Positions 1-13,705 of a stretch of 64,000 nucleotides of DNA are shown piece after piece; the stretch's first letter is position 1, and every line of letters starts with the position of its first letter. A model generated the notes under the pieces. That model searched no databases, was not told where the DNA came from, and was given only the letters and a program-made list of their open reading frames with translations. Both the position numbers and the translations under genes were made by a program. The stretch comes from Toxotes chatareus (taxonomy: Eukaryota; Chordata; Actinopteri; Toxotidae), in NCBI GenBank assembly GCA_016801885.1, contig CM028884.1:20570864-20634863 (forward strand). The letters are read 5' to 3'.

Positions 1-1404
1 TGGGTTAACACACATGATGAAGGCCGTCTGACCTACATGTTGATAAATTGGCCGTGTGTGTGATTCTGCTTTTTTTTTTTCTTAATTTGTGGGACAACAA
101 CATTCCCTATCTCTTCTGTTATGTAGAAATATACACACCCATCTCATGCTCCTTTTCTCTCTGTTCCACACTCACATGCATATCCTTTGCTGGAGTTTCC
201 CAACGCTTGAGCTCGTCTTTCTTGCATAAACTATATGTGAATATTTTCTTAATTTCTTATTTTAAGCAAAGATTTCTGTACATGGGCACAACCCTTAGAC
301 TCAGTTGATGGGGTCATGCTTTGTTTGTGCTTATTTTAGCAGTAAATTTGTGTGAAAATACCAGCACACTCACCTGACAGACATCTGGCACACGAAAGAC
401 CCAGAAGGTGGTCAGCTCAAAGAAAGCCAAAATGCAAACAAGAAACACAGAGACAGAGATTGGTGGGCACAGCAAGTGCAGAATGCATTCATCACCTCAG
501 ACAAAGGGTAATCTCTAAGACACCCAGAAAAATTCTAAGAACATAAATATATTCATATATGCTTATGTATTCCTGTAAATACATGCAATACTCCTCATTT
601 TGTGACAAGGTTTGTGATACTGCCTTTTTGTGTTGTGCATCAAAGAAATATGAACAAGGTGTACGCACTGGATGTCATCCCCAGATCATCTAAGAATATG
701 CAGTGTGTGTAACTAAAGAAGAAATCCTATTGTGGTGTATCAACACATACTGACATACAGTATTCAGAGGAGGATTATATAAGGGTGCCGTGATTGTAGA
801 TGGATGTAACGAGTATGTAATTGATATAACTGTGCCACTCAATTTGTCTGCCACCAAACCCATTCTGTTTAAGCCCCAGATACTGATGTCTTTCAGCAGC
901 GATTGCTACCCAGTCTGATGCCTTGATGACAGCATCTTCAGTCCTGAGTACGAAACAATCGCTCCCACGCGGGTTGTGTCTGGAGATTTGAGACAAGGCC
1001 TTGTGAGTAAAAGAGAAATTGCATATTAAACAATGAGCTCAATAAATATTTAGACAGTGATGAATTCAAGTTCCATACTCATATTTTAGATGTGAAATGA
1101 TGAAAAAAACAGTTACTACTGGGCTTGGTGCACACTTTCTGCTTTAATAAGGAGGTGGTTTAATCAACATTAAGTTACAGAACTTCAGCCCTTGTTGGCC
1201 TTTTGTGGTTGCAAAGTACTCTAATTTAAATTAAACTGTGTGAAGTTATTATTGTTAGTTTGTGGTCAACAATTCTGCTGAGCATGGACTTACCCAGCAT
1301 GTGCCAGTGTCTGAAACCAGAAAGGACACAAGGGTTTCTCTCGTTGTCAGGTTTCATATTCAGTTATGTTGCATTCTCTCATATGGAGTTCATGCTTGAA
1401 TTTA
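1..1404. other. Non-coding DNA, nothing recognised
   Basis: AT-rich sequence without a supported gene. A minus-strand open stretch near 775-996 has balanced composition but no recognisable protein similarity and no clear splice signals. Confidence 0.5.
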
Positions 1405-1885
1405 AAAGAGTAGTTTGACATTTTAGGAGTTTAGGAAATCAATACCACTGTAACACGGTGTCTACATAGCACACATAGTGTGAGCAGAGTGTTAACATGG
1501 TAGCAGCAGTAGTTTCAGTGCTCCAACTGTGTCTAGACGGGATGCATTCAGGCACAACGTTGAGTGCTGGACACCTGCATTTTGGCAGGCTTAAAGCCCA
1601 ACAAACAATCACTTTAAATACAAGTGGAAAACATGAGAAAATGGAGACATGAGAAAAATGGGTTTACAAGTGTACAGCACAAATGAAATTTGAGCAGTTA
1701 GGCACCCTGTACCTTGTACCTTGTTTCTCAGAAATGTTTCAAGAATGTATATAGTACGTCTTGCATTCAACTCAGAACAAAATTATCTGGCAATCAGTGT
1801 TTACCCCTGTTTCCAGTTACTGTTGTTAGCTAAGCTAATCACTTGTAGCCTCTAGCCTCATATTTAAAAGATGGTTCATCATTAG
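1405..1885. repeat. Degraded teleost non-autonomous repeat
   Basis: One end reads AGTAGTTTGACATTTTAGGA. The other contains CCCCTGTTTCCAGTTACTG, GTTAGCTAAGCTAATC and GCCTCATATTTAAAAGATGG. Both resemble the ends of a repeat that is very common in percomorph fish (typical copies carry AGTTCGACATTTTGGGAAAT and TTAGCTTAGCTTAG-like motifs). The middle is diverged, with a small ACCTTGT duplication near 1,710. The family name and exact ends are not certain. Confidence 0.5.
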
Positions 1886-2343
1886 CCAGAAGGGCTCCCT
1901 GCCAGTATTTATCATTGGTTTTAAATTCAAATTGTTTGACATTTGTTATAATGAGGACACCCAAATCAATTAAAAAGAGTGGACTTTTTGAAATAAAGCT
2001 TGCATTGGCAATGATTGTGAACTACATGTTTGAGGAACAGCATGTCCAAAAAAAAAAAAAAAATCTCCCCCAGAGTCTGGGTTGGAGGGTCTTGCAAAAC
2101 TTGAAAAACATAACCATTTCTAATTTTGCAATGAATGACATAAGAAATTCATGCAATGTTATTTAAATTTAATGTCTTGTCATCTGTAATTTCCAATGTG
2201 CACAACCCTGCCCTGGTCAGTGGAGCTGACTTTATCTTGTGTCATTCTTGTAACACAATTAATCTGACAAAACCAGGGTTGCCTATTGTGTAATTATTGG
2301 TCTCAGGTGATTGTAACAGTGCACAAGTCACAGTGCAATTCAG

Positions 2344-2383
2344 ACTGCTTGCACAGACTCCATAGGTTGTCTGTGCAAGCAGT
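2344..2383. repeat. Perfect 15-bp inverted repeat, 10-nt loop
   Basis: ACTGCTTGCACAGAC at 2,344-2,358 is the exact reverse complement of 2,369-2,383. It is not flanked by terminator-like or transposon-end features that I recognise. Confidence 0.85.
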
Positions 2384-2417
2384 TTATCACAACCCATAGT
2401 TACATTTCATTGTTAGG

Positions 2418-2433
2418 TGACCGCTAGCGGTCA
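2418..2433. repeat. Perfect 16-bp palindrome
   Basis: TGACCGCTAGCGGTCA is self-complementary. It lies 35 bp right of the 15-bp inverted repeat at 2,344-2,383. The ends resemble everted nuclear-receptor half-sites, which is inference only. Confidence 0.8.
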
Positions 2434-5400
2434 TAGTAATTGTAATGGCAGCATAGGAAGAAGTCAGGTGATGTATTATAAAAAGCAGGAGACCACTGTT
2501 CATTTTCTGTGTTACTAGTCAGCGTTGTTTCTTTTGTCCATGACCTTTCCACAACCCTGTTACTGTAGCAAGGAAATGCTTATTGTAACCCAAACCACGA
2601 TCTCTCTCCAAACCTAACCAAGTAGTTCTTGTGCCTAAACCAAACAAAACCAATCGACAACCTTAATCACATTTTTTTATTGTTGCCATGGTGATGAGCG
2701 TCTGGTATACCTGCCTCTGATACAGTCCTACTGGATTTATCAGAGGGTAAGGGCACACAACCTTTCTAGTCATTTAGGTTGAAGGACTTTGACTAGTTGG
2801 TAATTTACAAGTGCCTGTGGGTGTAGTCAGATTTTGAATTTAGGTACAATACAACTGCAACTGGATACAGAATTGTACAACTAGAAAAAAGGCTGAACCA
2901 AAGTGAATACACTGCTAGTTTAGAAATATATTATCAGCACACAGAGATGGAGGAGTTCACTAATGACCCATCACATCAGCTCCTTTTATTCACTTTAAAA
3001 GCAGCAGACAATTTTCTAATGGACCAGAAGAAGCCAGCTTCTTGTGAAAGAAAACAAGGCAAACAAGGCACAGAAATACAGCTCTCCTCATGCTGCCAGG
3101 AGCAGATGAGGTCCCTATTCAAGATAAATTCATCATAACACACACAAACTTCCTGCTTTCATGATTTCTATATTTAATTTTTATGTGTCAGTGATATATG
3201 TGCAGTTAGGCAACAGCTACAGCAAAGGCAGAAAAGAAAAAGAGACTAAGGGACATTCCAAAGAAATGTAACACAGGTTCAGATATTTAAATGGGCCAAG
3301 CAATAAAGGTAATCTGAATAGTTTGTCTAGGTAAAGATAACACAGAGCTCTCTATTTTTCCTCTTTTACACTTAAAATACCAAACTGAGAGCATTATATC
3401 ACTTTATTCTTGGTCAATTTCAGGCATTGACAGGAGATCAATAAGACATCCTATTCCCCTCTCATGGTGTTTGGAGATCATGTCAGGATGGAGTGATGAA
3501 TGGCAGAAGAACAGGCTCAGCAGTAGAGAAAAATGAGCTCGACGGGGAAAAGGGGTCAACCAGGTTAATGATGTTGGCCGTGATTATTTGCAGGTGTGAT
3601 GGATCTAAGATTAATCATTTAGGAGAAAAGCTTGAATGACAGGAGGTGAGAAATGGCAATGATCAAACTGGTGGAAACATTCATGAACTCTACAAAACCT
3701 TTACTGAGGTGGAACAACAAGATGAAGTAAGGGAAAATAATGCAGCTGTCCACTCTCCACTGAGTGTGTCAGGACAAATGCTGAAGAATAACAGGAAATG
3801 TGCTCTGTGACAATGTAGGGATTTGAGACCTTTGCTCACTCCAAACACTAAACTAAAATACTGGATTGTCTACCCTTACTTCATAATAGTACTGACAACT
3901 GATCCGAAACCTCAGATAATAACAAAAATATCTTTAGTGTCGTAAGACTGGCCATCTCAATAGTATTAGTGAAGAAGAAAAAGTAATTAAATTGTGTCTG
4001 TGGTACAGACCACACAGAATTATTTTACTTCAGTTCCCCTGAAGATGGAAATGAATGACCTACTTAAGATGCACAATCCAGTGTTTAATTTCCAGAAGTA
4101 TTTGTAAAGATCTTCTTTCAGTCCACTAGTCACTGTATCATCTAAAAAACGTTACATCCATACCATTTTATATTTAACAGATCAGCAGCATGCAAATGAT
4201 TGTATAAGAGAATCAAGATACTTCACATGAATATAAAATCGTTCTTACACTGAGCTGAAGACATGATTTCAAGGGCGTTTATGGAATAAGCTTAATTGTA
4301 CAAACAGATGTGTTTGCATATTTTGTTTGCCAAAAAAGAAAAAAAAAATCTGTGGTCCATTTCTGAAAAAAACAAAAACAAGGAAACAAGCAGCGCACTC
4401 TCATTGACATGACAGACATGTTGCTCTCAGTTGCCCGACTGGACCAAAGCAGTTAACTCGAGGCTCTGACAAGAGGAGATACATATATGTTTTTAAGACA
4501 CACTCGAGAGCCTCAGAAAGCAGCTGATATAGATTTATTGGCTCTGTTTAAAATGCATCTGCACGTACATCTAGACCCAGCTGTCTGTGTGGCGCAATCA
4601 GCAGCATAGTTCTGGGAATACTGTTGCAAAAAGGAGAATATGTGGGTACAGTTCCAGAGGGAAAGACTCTGATGTTGCAATCTGTATGAATATCTTATGT
4701 GCATATATGTGTGTGTACGTGTGACCCATGAGGTGAAATCAAAAGTGACTGCAAATCATGCAGCATTTACTGAGCCTAAAATGATTATGTTTGTTCTCTT
4801 TTGTCACAAAAACCTCACCAAGAAATAAAAAGCACACCAAAAACACCAGAAATATACATTTTCACCCAGCCTTAGGCCAGCTGTTTAGTTTTAGTTTACA
4901 CCACTTCAGTTGACAGCCACTGCTTTCATAGCAGCCTAAATGACCTAAACAGACTGAGAAAATGCACAATAGGTCATTCGGCTTGAACCAAACAGGCTAG
5001 GTGCGAAAACAAACTTGGTTTAGGTGTTAAAGTTACAGTTACATGGTTTTGTATTAAGGTTAGGAGTTAGATAATCAGTGGGTGTCCTCTCAAGTATAGA
5101 AATACAGTTGCACAATGCAGTTCATGATACACACATTTAATTACCAGCAGAAAGGCATGGTTTTTCTGCCAGTAGCCTGTCATTGTGGTAAAAGCACACA
5201 GCATGAGTCTTAAGCTAATCAATGAAGTGACCTCCCACAGAGCTGTTTATGTCTCAAGCATCTGACACATAATCGATTGATAAAAGTGGAATTATAAAGT
5301 TGAATCTATCAGATGTTTCATTCAGAGTCACCAGCAATCCATACATGAGCCGCATGAATGAGCAGCACACTTAAAAATGATGGATAGGAAACTGAAGCAG

Positions 5401-6107
5401 GGAACAACATGAAGGCCAAATCCAGGGCACTGCTGTACAGGCTAGGAGAATTGGTAATGGTGGGGATGATGAGAGACAATTCAGCATATATAACTGAGGT
5501 ATATCATAAAATGCTGCAACAGTGATACATGAAACCATGTCACAGTTCATCACAGATGCTATAGGCCTACTTCTTATTCGTAATGTCAACATTGAATCGG
5601 CGTCTACTTGTTAATCTTCATGTAATTCCATTCAGAATGAACCACTTGTAACATGTTATAAAATGTTCCTGTGCAATTTTTATCAGGTCATTCTCTGAGT
5701 TCCAAATTTGTGAATAGTTATAATTAGAGACATAGCTGCAAAAGGCAGGTAGGTAGGGAGAGGACACACCCTTAGCTTGCTCAGAGTAATCAACCAGTCA
5801 GTCCAGGTGAGCTGAATTCTCCCTGATGAATTCAACTCAAAGATTTATTTGAGGATTTATTTCACAGCTTTTCCTGTGTTATAACCATATTTCAGTGACC
5901 ACAACTCATCTTCAGGTTTAGAGATTTCATATTTTCCAAAACGCTGAGAGCATTGAATACAAAGGTGTACTGATGCTCTATCTTACAAACATTTTAGGTC
6001 TGTAACATCATCTTATTGATGGACTTGAGCGACCAGCTGTCACATCTGGAATATATTGGCTGTAGGTAAAGTAAGCCTCCAAATTTGACACAGAAAATGT
6101 GCCTTTG

Positions 6108-6141
6108 TCCTTTCTTAGAGTGTGTCCACTCTAAGAAAGGA
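6108..6141. repeat. Perfect 15-bp inverted repeat, 4-nt loop
   Basis: TCCTTTCTTAGAGTG at 6,108-6,122 and its exact reverse complement at 6,127-6,141 are separated only by TGTC. No transposon ends or coding sequence lie around it. Confidence 0.85.
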
Positions 6142-8639
6142 GAATGTTTTAAATATCAGTGGTTCTTCATGGTTATTTGTCAGTGCACATGCATTTTTGT
6201 ATGAGAACTGGCATCTTCAACACATTCAGTGCAGATTATTTTTCATAAAAATGGTGATAAAGATTTCAGCACAAAATCAATCCAAAATGCGACATCATTC
6301 CATCCCTGCCACAGAATATGAGTTGCCACATTATTGCACCTTGCAGTTCTACACTTTACACTTTTAGTTCCTTTTACAAGTTTCTCTCAAGGAGAAGCCT
6401 GTCCTGAACTCTCCTCTTCATTACAAAACTGTTCATGCACTGTAGTGGTGAGTGTCCTGCTTTTAAGGAAAGGGGAAGAACTGATTTAATTGGCCATGAT
6501 TGATGACAGCCCTTACCACACCTAAAGACAATTTATGTCTCTAAATCCAACCCCTTTTAAAACTGTGCTGTTGCGCCTCTGTTCTGCCCATAGATGATAT
6601 TACCAAAAAAAAAAAAAAAAATCTCATCATGGCCAGTTGAGCCTTTATTTGCAGAGAGAGAGCCCTTCTGTTAAAATGGATCTAGGTCTGAAAGGCTGAA
6701 CTCCCAGAACAAAAAGACAATATCACCCTCAAATCCATGGCTACAGCTAATAACAGAAATGAGGTAATCATTAATTTCAATACAGGTTGCATATGCTTTC
6801 AAATAGTACATCCTTACGAGTAAATGAGAAATTTCAGAACTGTGCCCAGACAAGGTCAAAATGTGAAAGAAAGGACAGGCTGGTTTGAGTGTGCACCTTC
6901 CCTGAGAGTCCAGCCTCTCAGGGCTCTGTTGCTCTGAATAAATTGTGCAGGCAGGAGCACACAGACTGTGTTTATGCCAATTATTTAGGCACAGTTTGAC
7001 ACTGGGTGGGTTTAGAAGGAATACATAATCTGTGGGCGTGGTAGGGGTTGACATCAGCCTTGACCTACTAATTCACCTGTTTTCATTCCCAATAAAAGTG
7101 GCCCAATTGCAGACAGTTTTCTCTGTACATGCAGACATACCCTGAATGAATTTACTGCATCTTAATTAATGAGTTTGGTAGGTGATAACACATTTGGTTA
7201 ATTTGTTTTTATGGTCCAAGGTGAAGGCTTGGAAACAGTTTACTGCATTGAAGTGGCACTAATTATCAGCACTAGCCAACAGAACAAGTTAAAGTGAATG
7301 CAGGTTGGCGCTACCAAAACAAAAACTTTATCAAAGGGCCTGTTCAAGAGTAAACCTTAAATTTTAAATTGTCAATATTAGTCTGACATTCTGACACTGG
7401 TCCCAGGAACAAAACATGATTTAGTCATTGAGGTCTGGGTTAGTTTAACGGCCTCTATATCAATCTGTCAAACAGAAAAGAAAAAATGTGTCTGCAAAAT
7501 TTGTGAAGGTTCTTGCATGATGGCTCTCATGCAAAATCTAACATCACAAATACATTTTAAAAAAGGAAAGCCATCTCCCTGGAAGGCTCTTCAGATATAT
7601 CACATAAATTGCATCATGTTGAGAAAATGATTGTGACATTACTCATGATTATAATTGATCTAATCCTAAAAGATGATTTGACTGATTCATGGCAAAAAAT
7701 AAATAAATAAATAAAAAATACATAATAAAATACACTTCACACACACACTACCTCAAAATCAAGAGAGTTGCTGGATATTAATATTGTTATTTTTGTTCAG
7801 TCTCTTTATTAGCATATCAGCAATGTCCTTGATACCAAGCAATCCAGATGATTTGTGTGTTGATTTTGGGGACTTTGGTTATCCCTGTCTGAGAGTTAAA
7901 TATAATAAACATTATGAATTAAACTGTACATCAGTATTCTAAAGGCAAATTCAAAAAGAGGGCAACTGCAGAATCAAAACAAGATGTTTATACTGTTACT
8001 GGTAAAAAGAATAAATATACTGGTGTTAGGTTCATAACTCATGGAAGCTGAATATACAGCTTGCAATGGGGACAGATTACCTAAACAAAATAATCGACAA
8101 TCCTACTACCCATACCCTGTTTTCTTTACTCAGGTTTATAATAACATCAGCTCCCTGTTCTGACATCATAGAATTTGTTGATCACTCAACTAACTTGAAA
8201 CTGTGAGATTCTGAATGTATAAAATCTGAGTTTGATGTTTGGTTTTTAGCATAGATCTTAAACAAATCTTACCATAAGAAGAATTTCTTAAAATGGTGAC
8301 TACCCAGTCCTAACAAATGGTCCTACAAAGTAGAGATAAACAATTTTGTAAAGTGGTCTTTTAAAGGCCATTAAATATAGAACTAAAAGGGTTTGCCCAG
8401 CTGGCCTCAAAGACAAGGTTTTGAGAAGAGACGACTAGCAAGGACATTTTACAAAGGACAAAGAAAAATGTTCCTCAATAATGTTCAGTATGAATTACAA
8501 TAAGGCTGATTGATAGACATTAAAAAGTCAGTCTGAAAACCTATGTGTCTGTCGTTGAAAATCTAGAGGTCAAGAAAGCTCTAAAGTATAATACTACCTT
8601 AAAACACATCACAATATAAAACATTCAGATTCATTCCAG

Positions 8640-9300
8640 TGGGAGTGCCAGGGTTACGGGCAGGCTCACAATCCTTCCCCTCCTCCTCCCCACTCTAACT
8701 AATGAGAAGCCATAAATGAGGAGGCTTGGATAGTGTTTATCTATGTGGCTCTGAGGGGGCCAAGGTGCCCTCACACACAGCAGTGTGTAGAGAGGGTGAC
8801 TGCTGGGCATAATACTTCACACATCAGCTGCCTCTCACATATGGCTGGCCCTGGCTCCTGCCCCATCTGCCTTCCCACCTCAGTCCCCAAAGTTTGTTTT
8901 TCCAACCAGCGATTGGCTGCCTCTGAGTCCTTATTGTGTTGCCACATCGCCCCCAAAACCAGCCAGTCTATCGTTCCATGCCCTTTTCTTCATTGTCATG
9001 TGCACATAACAAATCTGCCCTTCTCCACTCAATGCAGGCCCAGTCACCCTTCTAACCCCATAACCTTCCCTCCATCCCTCCCCCCTGGATCACTGCCCTT
9101 GTCCTGCCAGGCTTGGCGTAGGGTCACATCTGGAATGGAGAATTATTGCCGCCCCATCCCAGCCCTTCTTTCCATCTATTCACAGATGGCCTGTTGATTT
9201 TAAGCCCTCTGCTGTACAGCGAAGGCAGCCTGTTGGCATATAGTGGATGGTTAATGTGGGGGGAAGTCTGTCAAGTGCTGCAGTTCCTAAATTGTTTATG
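8640..9300. other. GC-richer non-coding patch
   Basis: Composition rises well above the surroundings, with C-rich tracts and few homopolymers. Open frames exist on both strands, but none reads like a known protein and they overlap each other. A conserved regulatory element is possible; this is inference from composition only. Confidence 0.3.
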
Positions 9301-12270
9301 GAAAACAGATGCAAGGATTATTACTAAACATTTCACACTTAGAATTTATAGTGAAGTAATGATGTGCTCAGGTAACCATGGGAATTGGTCTGCCGCTTAT
9401 GTTATAACGTGTTGATATGTTAGATAACTGAGTTGGACCAGGCTAAGATGGTTTGGACTGATGAAGCAGTGTATGACCTGTTTGGCTACAGTTAAGCTGC
9501 AGAGCGATGAGATTAAAGCTGACATATGTTGCCTTTTTCAAATCATGAGGATTCATTGCTGTGTAATTCTGAAAGCTTGTTTTCTACTTTTGATTTTCAC
9601 ACTGCCCATGTTTTTTATTGCATCGCCAAATTGAATGTTTATAGTGTAACAGAGACCAATGGCTCCTTTATCTGCCACTGATCCATATACTGTATGTTAC
9701 TCTGCACTCAATATTGATCGCATGGTACGGAGGAAGCACTACATGGACAAATAAATACTTTAGCACGAGTAGTATTTGCAGATAATCTCTGCACTAAAGG
9801 GAGGCAGGGGATGTTATCAAATTATCTACAGGGTTTTTTATTCATGTAAATATTATCTTGTATTACATTTATTCTTGGTGTTGAATTTATGTAAACACTG
9901 TATTCTATTATTTTTCCTCTATGATGAAAGAGCCTGGGGTGGGTATTTTCCAGCCAATTATGTGCATCAGGGATCCTTGCTGGATGCTCTCAGTTGAGGA
10001 AGGTGTTGGCGTTTACACTGGAGTGGTATGTGAAAACAAACCATGTGGTAGACTGCGAATTACCTGCTTCTCTTGCCTCTTTCTTGTGGAATTCCAGCTG
10101 CTACTGGTCTTATGGATACACTCATTGTTCCTGATACCATACCTTAAATAAAGTGCAGAAGAAGTGAAATGTATGCAGAGTGTGTAAAGGTGAGAATCAA
10201 AACACAGTACTGAGTTGTTGCTATTTATGGGCGTCAAATACCCAAGGGCAGTGTGAAGTATTATTTTAGAGAAACATTTTTTTTTGTTTATCACACATTC
10301 ATTTATGCTGTGCTGTTTAACATCCGTTATTCATATATTACAGTGTAAATCTAGTTTGGGATTTAGATGCTTATAATTTGGCACCATCTTGCTGTATCAT
10401 TTGTCTGCAAATATGAGAGGAATTCACTTTAAAGCATGCATCACCTACACCATATGCCTCTTTACACATCTATAGCCAAAAATCTATTACTTTGAAACTG
10501 CTTACAGCTGTTCTTGCTGTAAGCAGTTTGGCAAATGCACCCTGTCAACATCAACACACTGTCTACAGCCAGAGGGGTGATAGTGAAGCCAAAGAATGAC
10601 TTACCAAATTTGGGCAATATTTGTATCAGCTGCTTGTCTTCCTTAGCCAACAGAATAAAGGGAGATTTCTTCATCAGAAAGACCTGCAACTTTCACAAGG
10701 TGATAGATTTATGTGCATAATCTTCAAACCAAAATAAAATAAGATTTGCAGTCACTGTTATGACACAGGACATTGACCATGTCTATCCGTTAGCCTGGTA
10801 GGAATATTTGACAGTCTGGAAGTTAAATCCATGTAGCAAACATATCCAGGTTAACAACCATTTATAAGTAAAGCTACCATGATCAACTGTAAGCCTGTTC
10901 CAAAATTCAACTCAACTGATCTTAATCATTCCATGTATGTACAGAATGTCATGTATTATGTAGACTGAATAAGGAGTGAAAACTGAGCTATTTGAGACTT
11001 TCAGCTTTTAGCTTCCTGTCATAACATTTTAAAGAAGAGGGGTATGGAAAGAAAAAAAAGGTTATGCCAAGGTTGTCTCATATTTCAGTACAATTTGGTT
11101 TTGCTTAACATAACTATGCCACTTGCTGCGTTTTCCTACAGTGATGTGCAACATTGGTCCTCTTGCTATTTAAAAACACACTGTTAGTACTGTACTACAA
11201 CTTTGTAAATTCATTGTAAAAGTAGAACACAGGGACACATGGGAATAAGCCTAAACAACAAAGAAAAAAATACAGATTTACAGAGGAGATGGTCTGGTTA
11301 CAGTAAAAACAAAGCAAATTCAATTAACCAAAAAAAATAAAATAAACCAAGTCTGCTGAAAAAGTAAAGGTTTCGACTTTTCTTTTATTCACCATAAAGT
11401 AGCCTTTCTAAACTGCGCTCTACATTTTGTGTTACTGGGCCATAACTAACTCAAACTGCTTTATGACAACATAAGGAAAAGAAGGCCACACTGTTTCTTC
11501 CCCAGATGAATGTAATGCTGAAACATCTACAACCTTCAGTGAATTTTCTATTCAACTGTTCTTGATGACATAGCCAGTTTGTTTTGTGTTCCTCATTTCA
11601 TGCTTGGAGAACGGGAGGTACAGTATATTAATAATTAATAATATATTTAAAACCACAAGATGTCCAACGAAGGAAAATACGGCGAGACGGAGGGTAGGTC
11701 AGTGTTTCCATTATGCTGTTCTAACTTCATTCATCTGCAGTTGCCTTTTGTGCACTTTAAATCCATACTGTTGGCCTGGGGAATTTCTGTCTGAAACTGC
11801 ACTTGGCAAGCTTCCCTTAAACACCTCTTTCCCCTGATAGCTCTCTGCCGGTAGACACTGGCAGCACAGGTCTATCTATATTTAGCATCAGTGATTATCT
11901 TAGTAGTTCTGACAGATGTTGACACAACATTTGTAATGTATTCAAAAGGTACAAAAACAGAGGATAATTTTTTAACACTGACTTGCACCTTGTTTTCCCC
12001 TCGAAAAACCGGCTTAGTTAACTGCTGTGCAGATGGTAAACAGTGATGAAAATATCAAATAGACGTGCTGTTTTATGGTGATTCCTGTACTTACACTCAA
12101 GCAATGTTGACTAAATCTGATTTGAGAGTGAAGTGTTTGTTCCATCTCTATCTAATCCCATCTCAGAAGAAGAAACTTTTTTTTTTCTGTTAACCTGTCT
12201 TCACAGGGAGGTCAGAGAGGTTCTGCTATAGAACAGCTCCTGTGGAGTCGGCAGTAACTAGTGGTATGGC
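9301..12270. other. Non-coding DNA
   Basis: No supported gene. The only structured item is the perfect inverted repeat at 10,495-10,529. Confidence 0.5.
10495..10529. repeat. Perfect 14-bp inverted repeat, 7-nt loop
   Basis: AAACTGCTTACAGC at 10,495-10,508 pairs exactly with 10,516-10,529. The arm shares an ACTGCTT core with the inverted repeat at 2,344. Confidence 0.85.
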
Positions 12271-12365
12271 ATCTTGCTCAAAGACATTTAAACAAGTTGG
12301 ATGCCTGCAGTCATAGGGTCCTGAAGCCAGGCCTTCCAGTTAAAGGGTGATGTCCTTGCTTAAAC
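12271..12365 (-). repeat. tRNA-derived SINE remnant, reverse orientation
   Basis: ATCTTGCTCAAAGACATTT is followed ~50 bp later by CAGGCCTTCCAGTTAAAGG. In reverse this matches the order seen in common fish tRNA-derived SINEs: a tRNA-like head with a GGAAGGTCGC-type block, then a CTTGAGCAAGAT block. The B box is decayed. It is a short, old copy without a recognisable tail. Confidence 0.5.
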
Positions 12366-13540
12366 CAGCCTGCTGCTTATCTAATGTGATCTACTGACAG
12401 GGGAGGCAGCGGTATGTTGAGTTTGTCACATTCGTGGGACCATTCCAGACAAGCTGTAGCCTTTTGGTATATGACATTATCATGCTATGAAAATAAGAGA
12501 TGGATTCATTACCGCACTTAAGGAATGCACCAGCCTGACAGTGATCACAGTAGACCCTCCATAGTCATGCAGTCTCTTTGGAGTGTTAAATAGTCAGGGA
12601 TTTCTTGTATGCATTTTGAATACGATGAACTGGGAAACATTAAATATTCAAATCTCAACATAATTCAAAATAATTTAATTATAAAATAAACTGTTTAGCA
12701 TTTGACCTGAAGCACAAAAGCAGCTCTTTTACATTTTTCCTCATTTATCTTTTCTGTCTATTACAGAGAGTTTATAGTAAGCTGTCCTTGCCTTGTGAGA
12801 ACCCTATTTCCTGTAAACTGTTGTGGTTATTGTCCTCTTGCGACAGGAAACAGAACAATATCTTGAGTGGGAGCCCTTTTTTCAGTACAAACTGCCAAAA
12901 TGAAAAAAAAACCTAACTAAAAAATAGGTCGCTTTCATATTTCTGTGGACATCCCTCTGTCTGATGGCTTTTAGCGTTTATAGAATTTAGTACTTCAATA
13001 TATCATATTATGTATAGTCAATATTAACAAGGTCACAAATGTTTAGAGACACTGCAGCATAGCAGTGGTAATGGCTAGTGCTGCCGAAACATTAGAAACC
13101 ACAATGGGCCTGTTGTTGCTTCTGGTGCAGCGACAGAGTGGTCTTATGATAGTCACCACTGATAAAATAACCCAAGGACAGCCCCCAGGCAGGATTTGTC
13201 TAGCATATGCTAGACTGTTGCCAATAGCTGCCAATAGGTGAAACTTGTTCAAATTCAGGTTCAGTGATTTGAATAGCCCTTCATCACAAACAAGACGGTC
13301 TGAAAGGATGTTGTCGTGAGAAAAAAAATGAGACAAATAGCAGCAAAAAGAGAGAAAAAAGAAAAAGAAAATCTAACTACATCCAATAAACAACAACACA
13401 ATGCAAACTACTGGTTCTGTATTGTCAGGAGTACTCAGCAAAAGCCTAGTGGGTAGCCTAATCTGGCATCATCTGGCATCTTTAAACAAAGTGAAACATT
13501 TACAAAACAAGCTTTGATACTTTTCTAGGATCGTGCACAC
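12366..13540. other. Non-coding DNA between two SINE remnants
   Basis: AT-rich with no supported coding sequence or repeat family. Confidence 0.5.
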
Positions 13541-13705
13541 TTGGCTCGGTAGTAGCCCGGAGGTTAGAGAAGCAGTATTCTGACTGAAAATTTGCCAGTT
13601 CTGGACTGATTACAAAAAGCTGACTGAGCACCACTCTTTACCCTCAACTGCGACCATCAAAGCGCAGTTGAGCAAGGCACTGATCCATCAGTTGTTCCAA
13701 CTGAG
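13541..13705 (+). repeat. tRNA-derived SINE remnant
   Basis: TTGGCTCGGTAG resembles an RNA polymerase III A box. GGTTAGAGAAGCAGTATTCT and TTTGCCAGTTCTGG stand where the anticodon arm and B box (GGTTCGANTCC) would be. Downstream, TTGAGCAAGGCACTGATCC and AGTTGTTCC match the conserved body of teleost SINEs. The B box is mutated, so Pol III activity is unlikely. A 10-bp inverted repeat (13,643-13,652 with 13,663-13,672) lies inside it. Confidence 0.6.

Larger units (their letters stand above)
1886..8630. other. Non-coding DNA with inverted repeats and A-runs
   Basis: No supported gene on either strand. Apart from the inverted repeats listed separately it holds A-runs at about 2,048-2,063 and 6,605-6,621 and an AAAT-rich stretch near 7,696-7,725. 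Confidence 0.5.

Noticed and set aside
775..996. 73-residue minus-strand frame that reads like a globular fragment
   Set aside because: No similarity recognised, and no start or splice context; kept only as a note in the region entry.
6671..7054. 127-residue minus-strand open frame
   Set aside because: No recognisable domain, mixed hydrophobic sequence, and no promoter or splice support.
8733..9197. 154-residue plus-strand open frame
   Set aside because: It is Pro/Ser/Cys-rich with no domain, overlaps another frame on the opposite strand, and lies in a C-rich patch where stops are rare by composition.
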